Below, one piece after another: positions 35,780 to 44,434 of a stretch of 47,028 nt of DNA (the first letter of the stretch is position 1; each line of letters starts with the position of its first letter). The notes beneath the pieces were generated by a model. That model made no database searches and had not been told where the DNA came from. It saw only the letters and a program-made list of their open reading frames with translations. A program made the translations under genes and the position numbers. Source of the stretch: Candidatus Burkholderia verschuerenii. Lineage in GTDB: Bacteria > Pseudomonadota > Gammaproteobacteria > Burkholderiales > Burkholderiaceae. The DNA lies in the NCBI RefSeq assembly GCF_001189365.1, contig NZ_LFJJ01000176.1:1-47028 (forward strand), in the 5' to 3' direction.

Positions 35780-36289
35780 ATGCCGAACATGGACACGATG
35801 GTTGCGCCGACCGCCGCAGAAGCGGTCTGGATCGTCAGGCTCCAAAGCCATCCCCAGTATGACTTCGTGCGCCTGAAGCGGGTATTTCCCGAGGTGGGAG
35901 CACGTCATCAGGTCGTGCTCGTCGATGTGCGCAAGCTGCTCGCGTGCGCCGATCGCGACGACACCGACTACGTGCTAAAAGGCGTCGACGACTGGCATGC
36001 CGGGAAGGTGCGCGGCATCCGCGAGTTCCTCGATCCGGATAATCCCCGCGTGCCGGAAATGCCTTACGTGACCATCACCGCGCGACGGTCGGGCGGTTTG
36101 CTCGGCCTGATCGGCGTGCATCGGGAAGGCGTGGTCGCGTTTCGCAACGGGCAGCATCGCGCGCGCTACATGGCGCACGCGGGCGCGTTATGCATGCCGG
36201 TGGAAGTGCACGAGCGCGAAGCGGATCTGCTTCGAGAGATGTGCTCCGCGCCCGATAGCTCGGACGCGGAATACGGCGAACTCGTTTAA
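35780..36289 (+). CDS. Hypothetical protein, FiwA/plasmid-fertility-inhibition-like
   Basis: A 169-residue soluble protein: YDFVRLKRVFPEVGARHQVV, DYVLKGVDDWHAGKVRGIRE, EMPYVTITARRSGGLLGLIG, then VVAFRNGQHRARYMAHAGAL. The FRNGQHRARYM segment resembles the conserved box of ParB/sulfiredoxin-like folds, and the whole pattern recalls proteins annotated as plasmid fertility inhibition factor (FiwA-like), which reduce transfer of co-resident conjugative plasmids. This is recalled likeness, not a search result. The ATG at 35780 lacks a clear ribosome site. It is divergent from the repair operon and convergent with ldhA. Confidence 0.55.
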   Translation: MPNMDTMVAPTAAEAVWIVRLQSHPQYDFVRLKRVFPEVGARHQVVLVDVRKLLACADRDDTDYVLKGVDDWHAGKVRGIREFLDPDNPRVPEMPYVTITARRSGGLLGLIGVHREGVVAFRNGQHRARYMAHAGALCMPVEVHEREADLLREMCSAPDSSDAEYGELV

Positions 36290-36292
36290 GAG

Positions 36293-37243
36293 TCAGGCGT
36301 CGACGATGTTGCGCGGCGCGCCCGAGACCCACGCCTGCACGTTGCCGAGCGTGGTTGTCGCGATCTCGATGAGCGCCTCGCGCGTGAAAAACGCCTGATG
36401 CGCGGTGACGATCACGTTCGGGAACATCAGCAGACGCGCGAGCACGTCGTCCTGCAGCAGATGATCCGAGTGATCCTCGAAGAACAGGCCGCCTTCTTCT
36501 TCATACACATCGAGTCCGAGATGCCCGAGCTGGCCGCTCTTGAGCGCGCCGATCAGCGCACGGCTTTCGACCAGTCCGCCGCGGCCGGTGTTGATGAGCA
36601 TCGCGCCGCGCTTCATGCGGTTGAGCGCGTGCTCGTTGATCAGGTGATAGGTCGACGGCAACAGCGGACAGTGCAGCGAGACGACATCCGAATTGGCGAG
36701 CAGTTCGTCGAGTTCGACATAACGCGCGCCGCGCGCGAGCAGATCGTCGGCGGGTTTGCCGGGATCGTAGCAAAGCAGCTGCATGCCGAAGCCCGCCATG
36801 ATGTTGCCGAACACGCGCCCGATGATGCCCGTGCCGATCACGCCCACGGTCTTGCCGTGCAGATCGAAACCGAGCAGTCCGTTGAGCGAGAAATCGCCTT
36901 CGCGGGTGCGCGCCACCGCGCGATGCAGCCGCCGGTTGAGCGTGACGATCATGCCGAGCCGTTTCGCCGCATTCAGATCGACGTGATTGAAGCCCGCCGA
37001 ACGCAGCGCGATCACGCGCGTGCCGCCTTCGTGCAGACGTTCGAGCACGGCCTCGTCGACGCTGTCTTTGACGAACGGACAGACGGCCGTGAATCCTCTC
37101 GCGAGGATGGCCGTCTCGGCGTCCAGATGCGCTTCCTGAAAATCCAGCTCGATGCCGAACGACGTGTTCGCCTGCGCGAAGGTGTCGGCATCGTACTGAC
37201 GTGCGCTGAAGAGAATCAGCCGGGTGGGATTCGAGGCGGTCAT
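36293..37243 (-). CDS. D-lactate dehydrogenase (LdhA type) with internal in-frame deletion
   Basis: A 316-residue D-2-hydroxyacid dehydrogenase closest to fermentative LdhA enzymes, which usually have ~330. Present are VIALRSAGFNHVDLNAAKRL, the Rossmann motif GVIGTGIIGRVFG, the catalytic Arg in INTGRGGLVES, Glu in LDVYEEEGGLFFED and His in TAHQAFFTREA. Between AAKRLG and MIVTLNRRLHRA about 20 residues are missing; in relatives this stretch contains the substrate loop with V-x-A-Y-x-P-x-A-V-A-E-H. The reading frame is kept. Without this loop the enzyme is unlikely to work. The ATG at 37243 gives the family start MTASNPTRL-like; a TTG lies further upstream. Confidence 0.82.
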   Translation of the reverse strand: MTASNPTRLILFSARQYDADTFAQANTSFGIELDFQEAHLDAETAILARGFTAVCPFVKDSVDEAVLERLHEGGTRVIALRSAGFNHVDLNAAKRLGMIVTLNRRLHRAVARTREGDFSLNGLLGFDLHGKTVGVIGTGIIGRVFGNIMAGFGMQLLCYDPGKPADDLLARGARYVELDELLANSDVVSLHCPLLPSTYHLINEHALNRMKRGAMLINTGRGGLVESRALIGALKSGQLGHLGLDVYEEEGGLFFEDHSDHLLQDDVLARLLMFPNVIVTAHQAFFTREALIEIATTTLGNVQAWVSGAPRNIVDA

Positions 37244-37246
37244 GTT

Positions 37247-37290
37247 GGTTGGCCAGTCCGGTCGGGTCGAGTGACGTGTACTGGCCAACC
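37247..37290. promoter_or_regulatory. Perfect inverted repeat just before ldhA
   Basis: GGTTGGCCAGT (37247-37257) pairs exactly with ACTGGCCAACC (37280-37290) across 22 bases, starting four bases upstream of the ldhA ATG. It occupies the gap between the LysR-type gene and ldhA. It could be an operator for that regulator or a leader hairpin that masks the ribosome site. Confidence 0.55.
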
Positions 37291-37319
37291 TGAACCGCTA
37301 CGCGGCCAGTGACGCGCGA

Positions 37320-38318
37320 TCAGTGAGCAATGGCTTGCGCCGCGCTGGAATTCGTCGCCGAATTGAACGGAGGCGGCGGCTGCCGGAACACTTCGTCGGG
37401 CTTCGCGGCGGCGGTGTTGATTTCCTGCGTCAGCTTTTCCAGAGCATAGTCGATGAAGAACCGGGTCTTGGCGGGCAGATATTGACGGCCGGGGTACACA
37501 ATCGACACTTTCATTTCCGGATCGTCGATGGAGTACTCGGGCAGCAGGCGCACCAGCGTGCCGTCCTTGAGGTCGCCCGCCACGATGCCTTCCGGCAGGA
37601 TCGACACGCCCATGTCGCGCAGCGTGGCGAGCCGTACCATCAGCGCGCTGTTGACCGAATAGACCGGCGTGAGCGTGACCTGATCCGACGAGCCGTGTTT
37701 GTGGCGGAAGTGCCAGGACGAACTGCGGATGTCGTTGGGCAGGCCGACCGTGGGCATGTTCTGCAGATCGGCGGGCGCGGCCGGCAGCCCGTGTTCGGCG
37801 ATGAACGTGGGCGTGGCGACCGGCACCAGCGCGTTCAGCCCGATCGGACGTTCGACCAGCGCGGTGCTCGTCACCATGAATGCCGTGACGATTTCGACGT
37901 CATATCCGTCCTCGACTAAATCGACATGTCTTTCAGCGAGCGTGAGCCGGACATTAACTTTTGGATACTGTTTTCTGAATCCATCGATTAATGGCGTGAG
38001 TGTCAGTAACGATAGTGCGCTTGAAGCGACCACGCGCAGGGTGCCGCTCGGTTCACCCTCCGTATGCGTGACAGTCGATTCGAGATGATCCAATTCTTCG
38101 AGTAATGCACGGCAGCCTTCCAGATAACGCGTGCCTGCTTCCGTCAAGGACAGGTTGCGAGTGGTGCGATTAATCAGGCGGGTTCTCAAATGCGCTTCGA
38201 GCATGGCAATTGCCCGGGTTACCAGCGCATTGGAGACATCGAGTTGTTGCGCGGCGCGACGAAAACTTTCAGTGTCCGCGACGCGAACGAAGACGCGCAT
38301 TGCGTGGATCTGGTTCAT
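37320..38318 (-). CDS. LysR-family transcriptional regulator
   Basis: A 332-residue LysR regulator. The helix-turn-helix covers residues 1-60 (MNQIHAMRVFVRVADTESFR, then RAAQQLDVSNALVTRAIAML). The effector domain runs from about residue 90 (GTLRVVASSALSLLTLTPLI) to about 300, with a Pro/Ala-rich tail. The ATG at 38318 follows a GAGAGGG ribosome site; the open frame further upstream lacks family similarity. It lies upstream of ldhA on the same strand and may regulate it or itself. Confidence 0.88.
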   Translation of the reverse strand: MNQIHAMRVFVRVADTESFRRAAQQLDVSNALVTRAIAMLEAHLRTRLINRTTRNLSLTEAGTRYLEGCRALLEELDHLESTVTHTEGEPSGTLRVVASSALSLLTLTPLIDGFRKQYPKVNVRLTLAERHVDLVEDGYDVEIVTAFMVTSTALVERPIGLNALVPVATPTFIAEHGLPAAPADLQNMPTVGLPNDIRSSSWHFRHKHGSSDQVTLTPVYSVNSALMVRLATLRDMGVSILPEGIVAGDLKDGTLVRLLPEYSIDDPEMKVSIVYPGRQYLPAKTRFFIDYALEKLTQEINTAAAKPDEVFRQPPPPFNSATNSSAAQAIAH

Positions 38319-38428
38319 CTTGTTGCCCTCTCGGTTTGTGCCATCTTCGGTCATCGACTTGGGCCCTGTATGACGGGCGTGTCGACTTTTTGAAAAGCTC
38401 GTGTAGCGGATAATATTGACACCCTGAC

Positions 38429-38442
38429 GATATTGCAATATC
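38429..38442. promoter_or_regulatory. 14-bp perfect palindrome
   Basis: GATATTGCAATATC reads the same on both strands and is flanked by CTGA/TCAG-like bases. It lies about 110 bases upstream of the LysR start codon, a plausible place for an operator or a regulator-binding site. No known consensus is recognised. Confidence 0.4.
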
Positions 38443-38624
38443 AGAATCAACATGCCTCGAAAAGAGCAAAAGTTACCGAAAGAGCAGATTATTGCGATGT
38501 TGGGGTCGGTGAGAAGAAATCACTTTTGCGGCGGGGCGGCGAGGAAGAAAGGATTCTGTCATCGGTTCCGATGTATGTTAAACCACCATTTATAAATACA
38601 AACCGCGGACGATAAATTGTTATT

Positions 38625-38753
38625 ATGAAAGTTGAGGATTTGCTTAATTTGGTTGATCGTGCTGGGGCCGTACGTAATATATCAGCAGCAATAATTAACT
38701 TGAAAAAGAGAAATCAATCGTCCTACTGTTCGAGATATTTGAATTCGATATAA
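38625..38753 (+). CDS. Short AT-rich ORF, doubtful
   Basis: A 42-residue frame, MKVEDLLNLVDRAGAVRNIS followed by AAIINLKKRNQ and a Ser/Tyr-rich end. Codons are A/T-ending, unlike the rest of the window. The first half vaguely recalls the N-terminus of a helix-turn-helix regulator, so it might be a remnant. No ribosome site is evident. It is listed because the composition differs so clearly from its surroundings. Confidence 0.25.
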   Translation: MKVEDLLNLVDRAGAVRNISAAIINLKKRNQSSYCSRYLNSI

Positions 38754-38821
38754 ATGCATTTCACGTTGTATATAGGATGGAATAACGGCGGCGAAATATA
38801 TTTTTGGAAAGGCGCGAAATC

Positions 38822-40496
38822 ATGCTATGGCATTTGCTTGCGACGCAACCAGAAATCGCGCTATTCGCGAGTCTCGCGATAGGCTTCTTCATCGGATCGT
38901 TCAAATTCGGTCCCATTCAGCTCGGCGGCGTATGCGGCACGCTGATCGTCGCGCTGATTCTCGAGCAAAGCGGCGCGCGCATCTCGCCGGATCTCAAGAA
39001 TATTTCCTTCGCACTGTTCATATTCGCGCTCGGATTTACGGGCGGCCCGCAATTCTTCGCCAATATCGGCCGCGGATGGCGTTACGGCGCGCTGTCGCTG
39101 GTCGAAGTCGTCGTGGTGGTCGCGCTGGTGCTCGCGGCCGCCACGCTGCTCAGGCTCGATGCGGGCACCGCCGCCGGCTTGCTTGCGGGCGGCGCGACGG
39201 AATCGGCCGTGATCGGCACGGCGTCGGAGGCGATCGGCCGGCTCGGGCTGGACGCGGCGCAGACCGCGCGTTTGCAGGCCAACATCGTCACGGCGTACAG
39301 CGTCAGCTATCTGTTCGGGCTGGTCACGATCGTGCTGTTTTGCAGCCAGATCGCGCCGCTGATCCTGCGCGTGAATCTGCGCGACGAAGCCGAACGCGTC
39401 TGGCGCAAGCTCGGCGGCGACGGCGCGCTCGCCGAAGGCCAGTCGCTCGCGATGCCGCCGCTCGCCGGCCGCGAGCTCAAGGTGACGATGGCGTCTGGCG
39501 AAAGTATCGGCGATCTGGAAAAGCGCTTCGGCAACAACATCAGCGTGCAGCGCGTGCTGCGCGACCGCTCCGTCATCAAGGCGCAACCGACGGTCGTGCT
39601 GAAGGAAGGCGATCGCATCGTGATCGGCGGCGGCGCGAGGCGGTGATCGAGGCGATTCCCGTCATCGGCGAGGAAGTGTTCAACGGCGGCGTGTCGGATG
39701 TGTTCGTCAAAAAGCCGATGTGATGCTGACGCGCCGCGAGATGCACGGTCTCACGCTCGCTCAGGCGCGCGCCCGCGCGACGCCCGCCGAAGGACGCGGC
39801 GTGTTCGTCGCGGCGGTGACGCGGCTCGACAGCACGATTCCCGCGCTGCCGAACACGCAGGTGCATCGCGGCGACGTGCTGACGCTGGTCGGCAACAAGG
39901 AGGACGTCGCGCGCGGCGCGGCTCGGTTACATCATCCGCGCGACGCAGAAGACCGATTTCGTGTTTCTCAGGCTCGGCGTGCTGATTGGCATCGGCATCG
40001 GAAGGCTGTCGGCGAACGTGGGCGGCGTCGAGCTCACGCTCGGCACGGGCGGCGGCTGTCTGCTCGCGGGACTGCTGTTTGGCTGGATTCGCTCGCGTCA
40101 TCCGCTGATCGGCTCGCTGCCGTCGGCGGCCGCGCAGATCATCAAGGATTTCGGGCTGTGCACGTTTATCGCGGCGGTCGGTTTGTCGGCGGGCGCGGAT
40201 GCGCTGCGGCTGATCGCGAGTACGGCGTCGCGCTGCCGGTGGCGGGCATCGTCATCACGCTGGGGCCGGCGCTGGCGTCGCTGTTCGTCGAGCGCGTGCT
40301 GCTCAAACTCGACGTGCCGATGCTGCTCGGCGCGATCGCCGGCCAGCAGTGCAGCACGCCCGCCATCAGCGCGTTGTCGGGCGTGACGGGCAATGCGACG
40401 CCGGTCATCGGCTACACCATCACGTATGCGCTGTCGAACGTGTTGCTGCCGTTGCTCGGGCCGCTGGTGGTCGGGCTCGTCGCGAAGATCGGATGA
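38822..40496 (+). pseudogene. Aspartate:alanine-antiporter-type transporter, copy 1, multiply frameshifted
   Basis: An AspT/AAEx-family transporter (two membrane halves around TrkA_C domains). Half one is intact: FASLAIGFFIGSFKFGPIQL, LFIFALGFTGGPQFF, LLAGGATESAVIGTASEAIG and the first TrkA_C segment to about 39636. Family sequence then continues only by switching frame near 39636, at the A5 run 39709-39713, near 39917 and near 40215. Pieces seen are EAIPVIGEEVFNGGV, MLTRREMHGLTLAQARARAT, FLRLGVLIGIGIGRLSANVG, then YGVALPVAGIVITLGPALAS and GAIAGQQCSTPAISALSGVT to 40496. One A added at 39709 joins VKK to ADVMLTRRE. The ATG at 38822 is preferred to a TTG at 38804. Either a decayed gene or a poorly read stretch. 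Confidence 0.8.
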
Positions 40497-40515
40497 GACG
40501 TGACAAGGGGACGTC

Positions 40516-42200
40516 ATGGACTGGTTGCACCAGATTTTCCAGAAGACGCCTGAAACCGCGCTGTTTCTGTCGCTCGCGGTGGGTTATCTGATCGGGCAGA
40601 TCAACTTCGGCAAGTTTCAGCTGGGCGGCGTCGGCGGATCGCTGCTGGCGGCGGTCGTCGTGAGTCAGGTGGGCGTGCAGATCGACAACGGCGTGAAATC
40701 GGTGATGTTCGCAGTGTTCATCTACGCGGTCGGCTACGACTCGGGGCCGTAGTTCTTCAATTCGCTGAATCGCCGGACCTTGCGCGAAATCGCGATGGCC
40801 GTGTTTCTCGCGGTGTCGGCGCTCGTCACGGTGATCGTCTGCGCGCGCGTATTCCGGCTCAACAAGGGACTCGCGGCGGGATTGGCGGGCGGCGCGCTGA
40901 CGCAATCGGCGATCATCGGCACGGCGGGCGACGCGATCGCGCGGCTCGGCCTGTCGGGGCGCAGGAGACCAAGGCGCTGCAGGCCGACGTGGCGATCGCA
41001 TACGCGGTGACGTACGTGTTCGGCTCGCTCGGCGCGATCATCGTGTGCGTCAATATCCTGCCGAAGTTCATGGGGCAGGGCTTGCGCGAAGCGTTGATCG
41101 AGGCGGAGAAGACGCTGGCGGGCAGCGCGGCGGGGCCGTCGGCGGGACAGGTGTCGGCGCTGCCGTCGCTGGTCGGGCGGGCGTATCGGATTGGCGTGAG
41201 CGCGGCGGGACGGACCATCGGCGAGATCGCCGAGCAGGACATGATCACGGTCGAGCGCATCCGGCGCGCGGGGCGGCCGCTGGAGCCGCGTCCGGACATC
41301 ATGCTGGAGCCGGACGATATCGTGCTGGTGGTGGGACGTCGCGAGGTGATGGTCGGCGCGGCGGCGCAGCTCGGCCAGGAAGTCGCCGATTCCGACGGCA
41401 TGAGCCTCGTCATGCAGAAGCGGCAGGGCGTGTTCACTAAACGCGGGATGAATCACACGACGATTGCCGCCGTGCGCGCGACGGTCGATCGCGACATACG
41501 GCACGGCGTGTATCTGCAGGAGATTTCGCGCGTCGGCATGCCCTTGCCGGTGCTGCCCGAAACGCAACTCGAACACGGCGACGTGCTGACCTTCTTCGGT
41601 TCGCCGCAGGATACGAAGCGCGCCGTCGATGCCGCCGGTTACGAGCTGCCGTATTCGAACAAGACCGACTTCATCTATATGGGCGTGGGGATCGTGATCG
41701 GCTTGCTGCTCGGTCTGATCGTCGTGCGCGTGGGCGGCATTCCGATCACGCTCGGCTCGGGCGGCGGCTGTCTGCTGGTGGGCCTCGTATTCGGCTGGAT
41801 GCGCGGCAAGCATCCGATGTACGGCGTGATGCCGCCCGCCGCGTCGCAGTTGCTGAAGGATCTGGGGTTGGCCGCGTTCGTCGCTGTGGTCGGATTGAAT
41901 TCGGGCCTGCAGGCGGTCGTCACGGTCAAGCAGAGCGGACTGACGATCTTTCTGCTCGGTGTCTTCGTCACGCTGTTCCCCTTGCTGCTGACGATGCTGT
42001 TCGGCCGCTACGTGCTGCGCTACGACAACGCGGCGATTTTCGCGGGCGCGCTGTCGGGCTCGCGCAGTGCGAATCCCGCGTTCGGCGGCGTGCTCGATCG
42101 CGCCGACAGCGCGGTGCCGACGGCCGCGTTCGCCGTCACCTATGCGCTCGCGAACGTGCTGCTGACCTTGCTCGGGCCGCTGGTCGTCGGGCTGGTGTGA
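40516..42200 (+). pseudogene. Aspartate:alanine-antiporter-type transporter, copy 2, with stop codon and frameshift
   Basis: A second AspT/AAEx gene starts at 40516, 19 bases after copy 1 (MDWLHQIFQKTPETALFLSL). TAG at 40750-40752 interrupts VGYDSGP-stop-FFNSLN, where copy 1 has GGPQFF, so CAG to TAG is likely. The frame shifts at about 40955-40965 (LGLSG to QETKALQADVAIAYAVTYVF). From there to 42200 it is intact: TrkA_C domains (IGEIAEQDMITVERIRRAGR; VLPETQLEHGDVLTFFG) and the second membrane half (GGGCLLVGLVFGWMRGKHPM; GALSGSRSANPAFGGVLD). Tandem AspT pairs are known in related bacteria and may act as a heteromer. Nearby alaE fits an alanine export theme. Confidence 0.82.
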
Positions 42201-42267
42201 TCGTTCTGGCGTGTTCCTTGCGTTAGCTCCTTGCGCCATAATCGGCGGACGAACAAGGAGGCTACTC

Positions 42268-43113
42268 ATGACGAATGCAAAATCCACCGTCACCTTGCCC
42301 GACGGCGAAACCATTCCGAAGCTCGGCCAGGGCACCTGGGAAATGGGCGAACGCCCGAACGCGCGCGAGGCCGAAATCGCGGCGCTGCGCGAGGGCGTCG
42401 ACCTCGGGATGACGCTCATCGATACCGCCGAAATGTACGGCGATGGCGAGAGCGAGAAACTCATCGCCGAAGCGCTGGGCGATCGGCGCGACGAGTTGTT
42501 TATCGTCAGCAAGGTGTATCCGCATAACGGCAGCGAGCGCGGCGTGGTCGCGGCGTGCGAGCGCAGTTTGCGGCGGCTGCAGACGGATCGCATCGATCTT
42601 TATTTGCTGCACTGGCGTGGCGGGGAGGATTTGCCGGGCGTCGTCGCGGGGTTCGAGAAGCTGCGGCGCGATGGCAAGATTCGTCACTGGGGCGTGAGCA
42701 ATTTCGATGTCGACGATCTCGAGGAACTCTTCGCGCTCGATGGCGGCGATGCTTGCGCGACGGATCAGATTCTTTATAACGTCGCGCGGCGTGGGCCGGA
42801 GTTTGATTTGCTGCCTTGGATGCGGGAGTGGCGGATGCCGGCGATGGCTTATAGTCCGGTCGATCATGCACGGTTGCCGCGTGGCGGCGTTTTGGAGGCT
42901 ATTGCTTTGGCGCGGGGCGTTTCTTTTTTTCAGGTCGCGCTCGCCTGGGTTCTTCAGCAGGATGCCGTGTTTGCTATTCCTAAAGCTTCCGATGTTCGGC
43001 ATGTTCGGGAGAATTTTGCTGCTCTTTCCTTAGCGCTTTCTGCTGATGAGCTGGCGCAGGTTGATCGGGAGTTTCGGGGGCCTACGCGGAAGAGGGGGCT
43101 TGAGATGCTCTGA
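42268..43113 (+). CDS. Aldo/keto reductase
   Basis: A 281-residue NADPH-dependent aldo/keto reductase with the full catalytic tetrad: Asp52 and Tyr57 in TLIDTAEMYGDGES, Lys82 in FIVSKVYPHN and His115 in DLYLLHWRG. The cofactor part AIPKASDVRHVRENFAAL is also present. The ATG at 42268 has a strong AAGGAGG ribosome site. After about residue 170 codon use changes abruptly from C/G-ending to T/G-ending (for example GTT, CTT and GCT in place of GTC, CTC and GCG), up to the 3' end next to the repeat at 43146. The substrate is unknown. Confidence 0.88.
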   Translation: MTNAKSTVTLPDGETIPKLGQGTWEMGERPNAREAEIAALREGVDLGMTLIDTAEMYGDGESEKLIAEALGDRRDELFIVSKVYPHNGSERGVVAACERSLRRLQTDRIDLYLLHWRGGEDLPGVVAGFEKLRRDGKIRHWGVSNFDVDDLEELFALDGGDACATDQILYNVARRGPEFDLLPWMREWRMPAMAYSPVDHARLPRGGVLEAIALARGVSFFQVALAWVLQQDAVFAIPKASDVRHVRENFAALSLALSADELAQVDREFRGPTRKRGLEML

Positions 43114-43145
43114 TGTCTTTCTTTGTTTTTCGGTTGGGATGTTCA

Positions 43146-43475
43146 GTAGCCGCCTCCCCGGCGGGGGGCACTTTCTTTGCGGCGGCAAAGAAAGTAACCA
43201 AAGAAAGCCGCTTGTCCGATCCTAAGCACCTTCTTGAGCGGCCCCGGCACAGGACTTTCTATTTGGCACAGCAGTAGCGAGTGTTCTCGCGGTTTGTCCC
43301 GTTAATGGGTCCCATGCGATCCGCGCTTTCTCGCCTACCTCGGTAACGGTCCCCTTCGGCTTACTCCGGCCTCGCTGCGCGGCCGGTTTAGGGCCGTTTG
43401 GGCCACCGGCAGATGTTCAGCGAAACGACCTCGAATATGCCATCGGTTTCTTCGTTATTCGGCCCTACCTTGGGT
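43146..43475 (+). repeat. ~330-bp inverted repeat, copy 1
   Basis: This stretch, starting GTAGCCGCC, reappears as reverse complement at 44379-44708. By eye the first ~110 bases are about 95% identical and the rest about 80%. Shared blocks include the GGCAAAGAAAGTAACC hairpin arm, AGCACCTTCTTGAGCGGCC and TATTCGGCCCTACCTTGG. No coding capacity is evident. The two copies bracket alaE. The remaining gap up to alaE (43476-43698) holds T-rich sequence and presumably its promoter. The element resembles a dispersed intergenic repeat rather than an insertion sequence: no transposase is seen. Confidence 0.75.
43170..43195. terminator. Hairpin inside repeat copy 1
   Basis: ACTTTCTTTGC (43170-43180) and GCAAAGAAAGT (43185-43195) form an 11-bp stem with a GGCG loop, 57 bases after the reductase stop. 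It may end that transcript. The same hairpin, longer, occurs in the other repeat copy. Confidence 0.55.
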
Positions 43476-43698
43476 TGGGCTTCGATGCTTCACGCGCTTT
43501 TGGTGGCGTCGCGCAAGCTCTTCGCAACCATCTTGTACTGTGCTCGGGTCGTGCGGGCGCAGCCGACGGTTGCTTTGCTACGTTGCTTGGCTCGGTCATT
43601 TGACGCGCGTTACCTGGCTCATTGTTGAGTTTGCTTAGTCGTCAGCGCGCATTCGCGCTTGCCGGTATGGTTTAGCTTCCATTGCTTTTCCTTGCGAT

Positions 43699-44163
43699 AT
43701 GTCTGACCTCTACTCTGACCGGTCTTATCGTCGGCGCGCGTTTGTTGCGGATACGGCGGCGCTGATTCTTTTCTTCACCACGACGGGCGTGATCAATGAG
43801 CGCTTCATCGCGGGGATGAGCTGGGATCAGGTTCTGCACGCGCGCATATTGGGCGCGATTCTGATGGTTCCGGTCGGACGTCCGTATGGAATCTGGCGTG
43901 ACTTCGTTATGCGCCGCGCGGGTTCTGGACACGTATCGCAACTCTTCTGGGATAGCGTCGCGCTCGTGAGTTTTCAGGTTCCCATCTACGCGGTGATAAT
44001 CGTGGTCAGCGGCGCGCGCGGAAGCGGCCTGTGGCGAGGTGTCGTCGGCGCAACGGTCATGATGCTCGTACTGGGACGTCCGTACGGCGCTTTTCTCAAC
44101 GCGGTCCGAAAACTCTTCGGCCTACCACCCGGCGGCGCACGCCCGATGAGCCTGAATAGCTAG
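43699..44163 (+). CDS. alaE: AlaE-like L-alanine exporter
   Basis: A 154-residue inner-membrane protein with about four helices. Features match AlaE: FVADTAALILFFTTTGVINE, FIAGMSWDQVLHARILGAIL, the GRPYGIWRDFVMRRA loop, FWDSVALVSFQVPIYAVIIV, and GRPYGAFLNAVRKLFGL near the C-terminus. AlaE exports alanine to prevent its toxic build-up. The ATG at 43699 gives the usual length; no clear ribosome site is seen. Two inverted 330-bp repeats bracket the gene, so it could be lost, inverted or moved by recombination. Its role fits the aspartate:alanine antiporter genes 1.5 kb upstream. Confidence 0.75.
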   Translation: MSDLYSDRSYRRRAFVADTAALILFFTTTGVINERFIAGMSWDQVLHARILGAILMVPVGRPYGIWRDFVMRRAGSGHVSQLFWDSVALVSFQVPIYAVIIVVSGARGSGLWRGVVGATVMMLVLGRPYGAFLNAVRKLFGLPPGGARPMSLNS

Positions 44164-44273
44164 GGAAGCAAGCGAAGGTCCGGCAAGAACCCAAACAAAA
44201 CGACACGACTCAAACACGCGACGAAATCAGAGCACACGCCCCGAGAGCAAGCAAATCTTCATAGAAGCCCTGA

Positions 44274-44434
44274 CCAAGGTAGAGCCGAAAAACGAAAAAA
44301 CCGTCGCCTCGCAGCAGAAGTGCAAACCAAGGTAGGGCCCGACCAACGGCGAGATTGATACTGCAAAGCAGAAGTCCTGACCAAGGTAGGGCCGAATAAC
44401 GATCAAACCGATGCCGCCTGTAAGGTCGTTTCGC
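44274..44434. repeat. Three degenerate ~54-bp tandem units
   Basis: CCAAGGTAG followed by a GGCCGA-like block begins at 44274, 44327 and 44381, spaced 53 and 54 bases. Each unit is preceded by AGAAG plus a few bases. The third unit is the inner edge of repeat copy 2; its mirror TACCTTGG also ends copy 1. The other two units are seen only here. Confidence 0.6.

Larger units (their letters stand above)
38319..38821. other. AT-rich intergenic region
   Basis: About 500 bases separate the LysR gene (minus) from the first antiporter gene (plus). From about 38400 to 38820 the base composition is much more AT-rich than anywhere else in the window. It holds the palindrome at 38429-38442, the small ORF at 38625-38753, and many A/T runs. 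It could be promoter and H-NS-like silencing DNA or a recently acquired piece. Confidence 0.6.

Noticed and set aside
43398..43628. 76-codon ORF between repeat copy 1 and alaE
   Set aside because: Starts inside the repeat, no ribosome site, no domain and not preserved in the other repeat copy.
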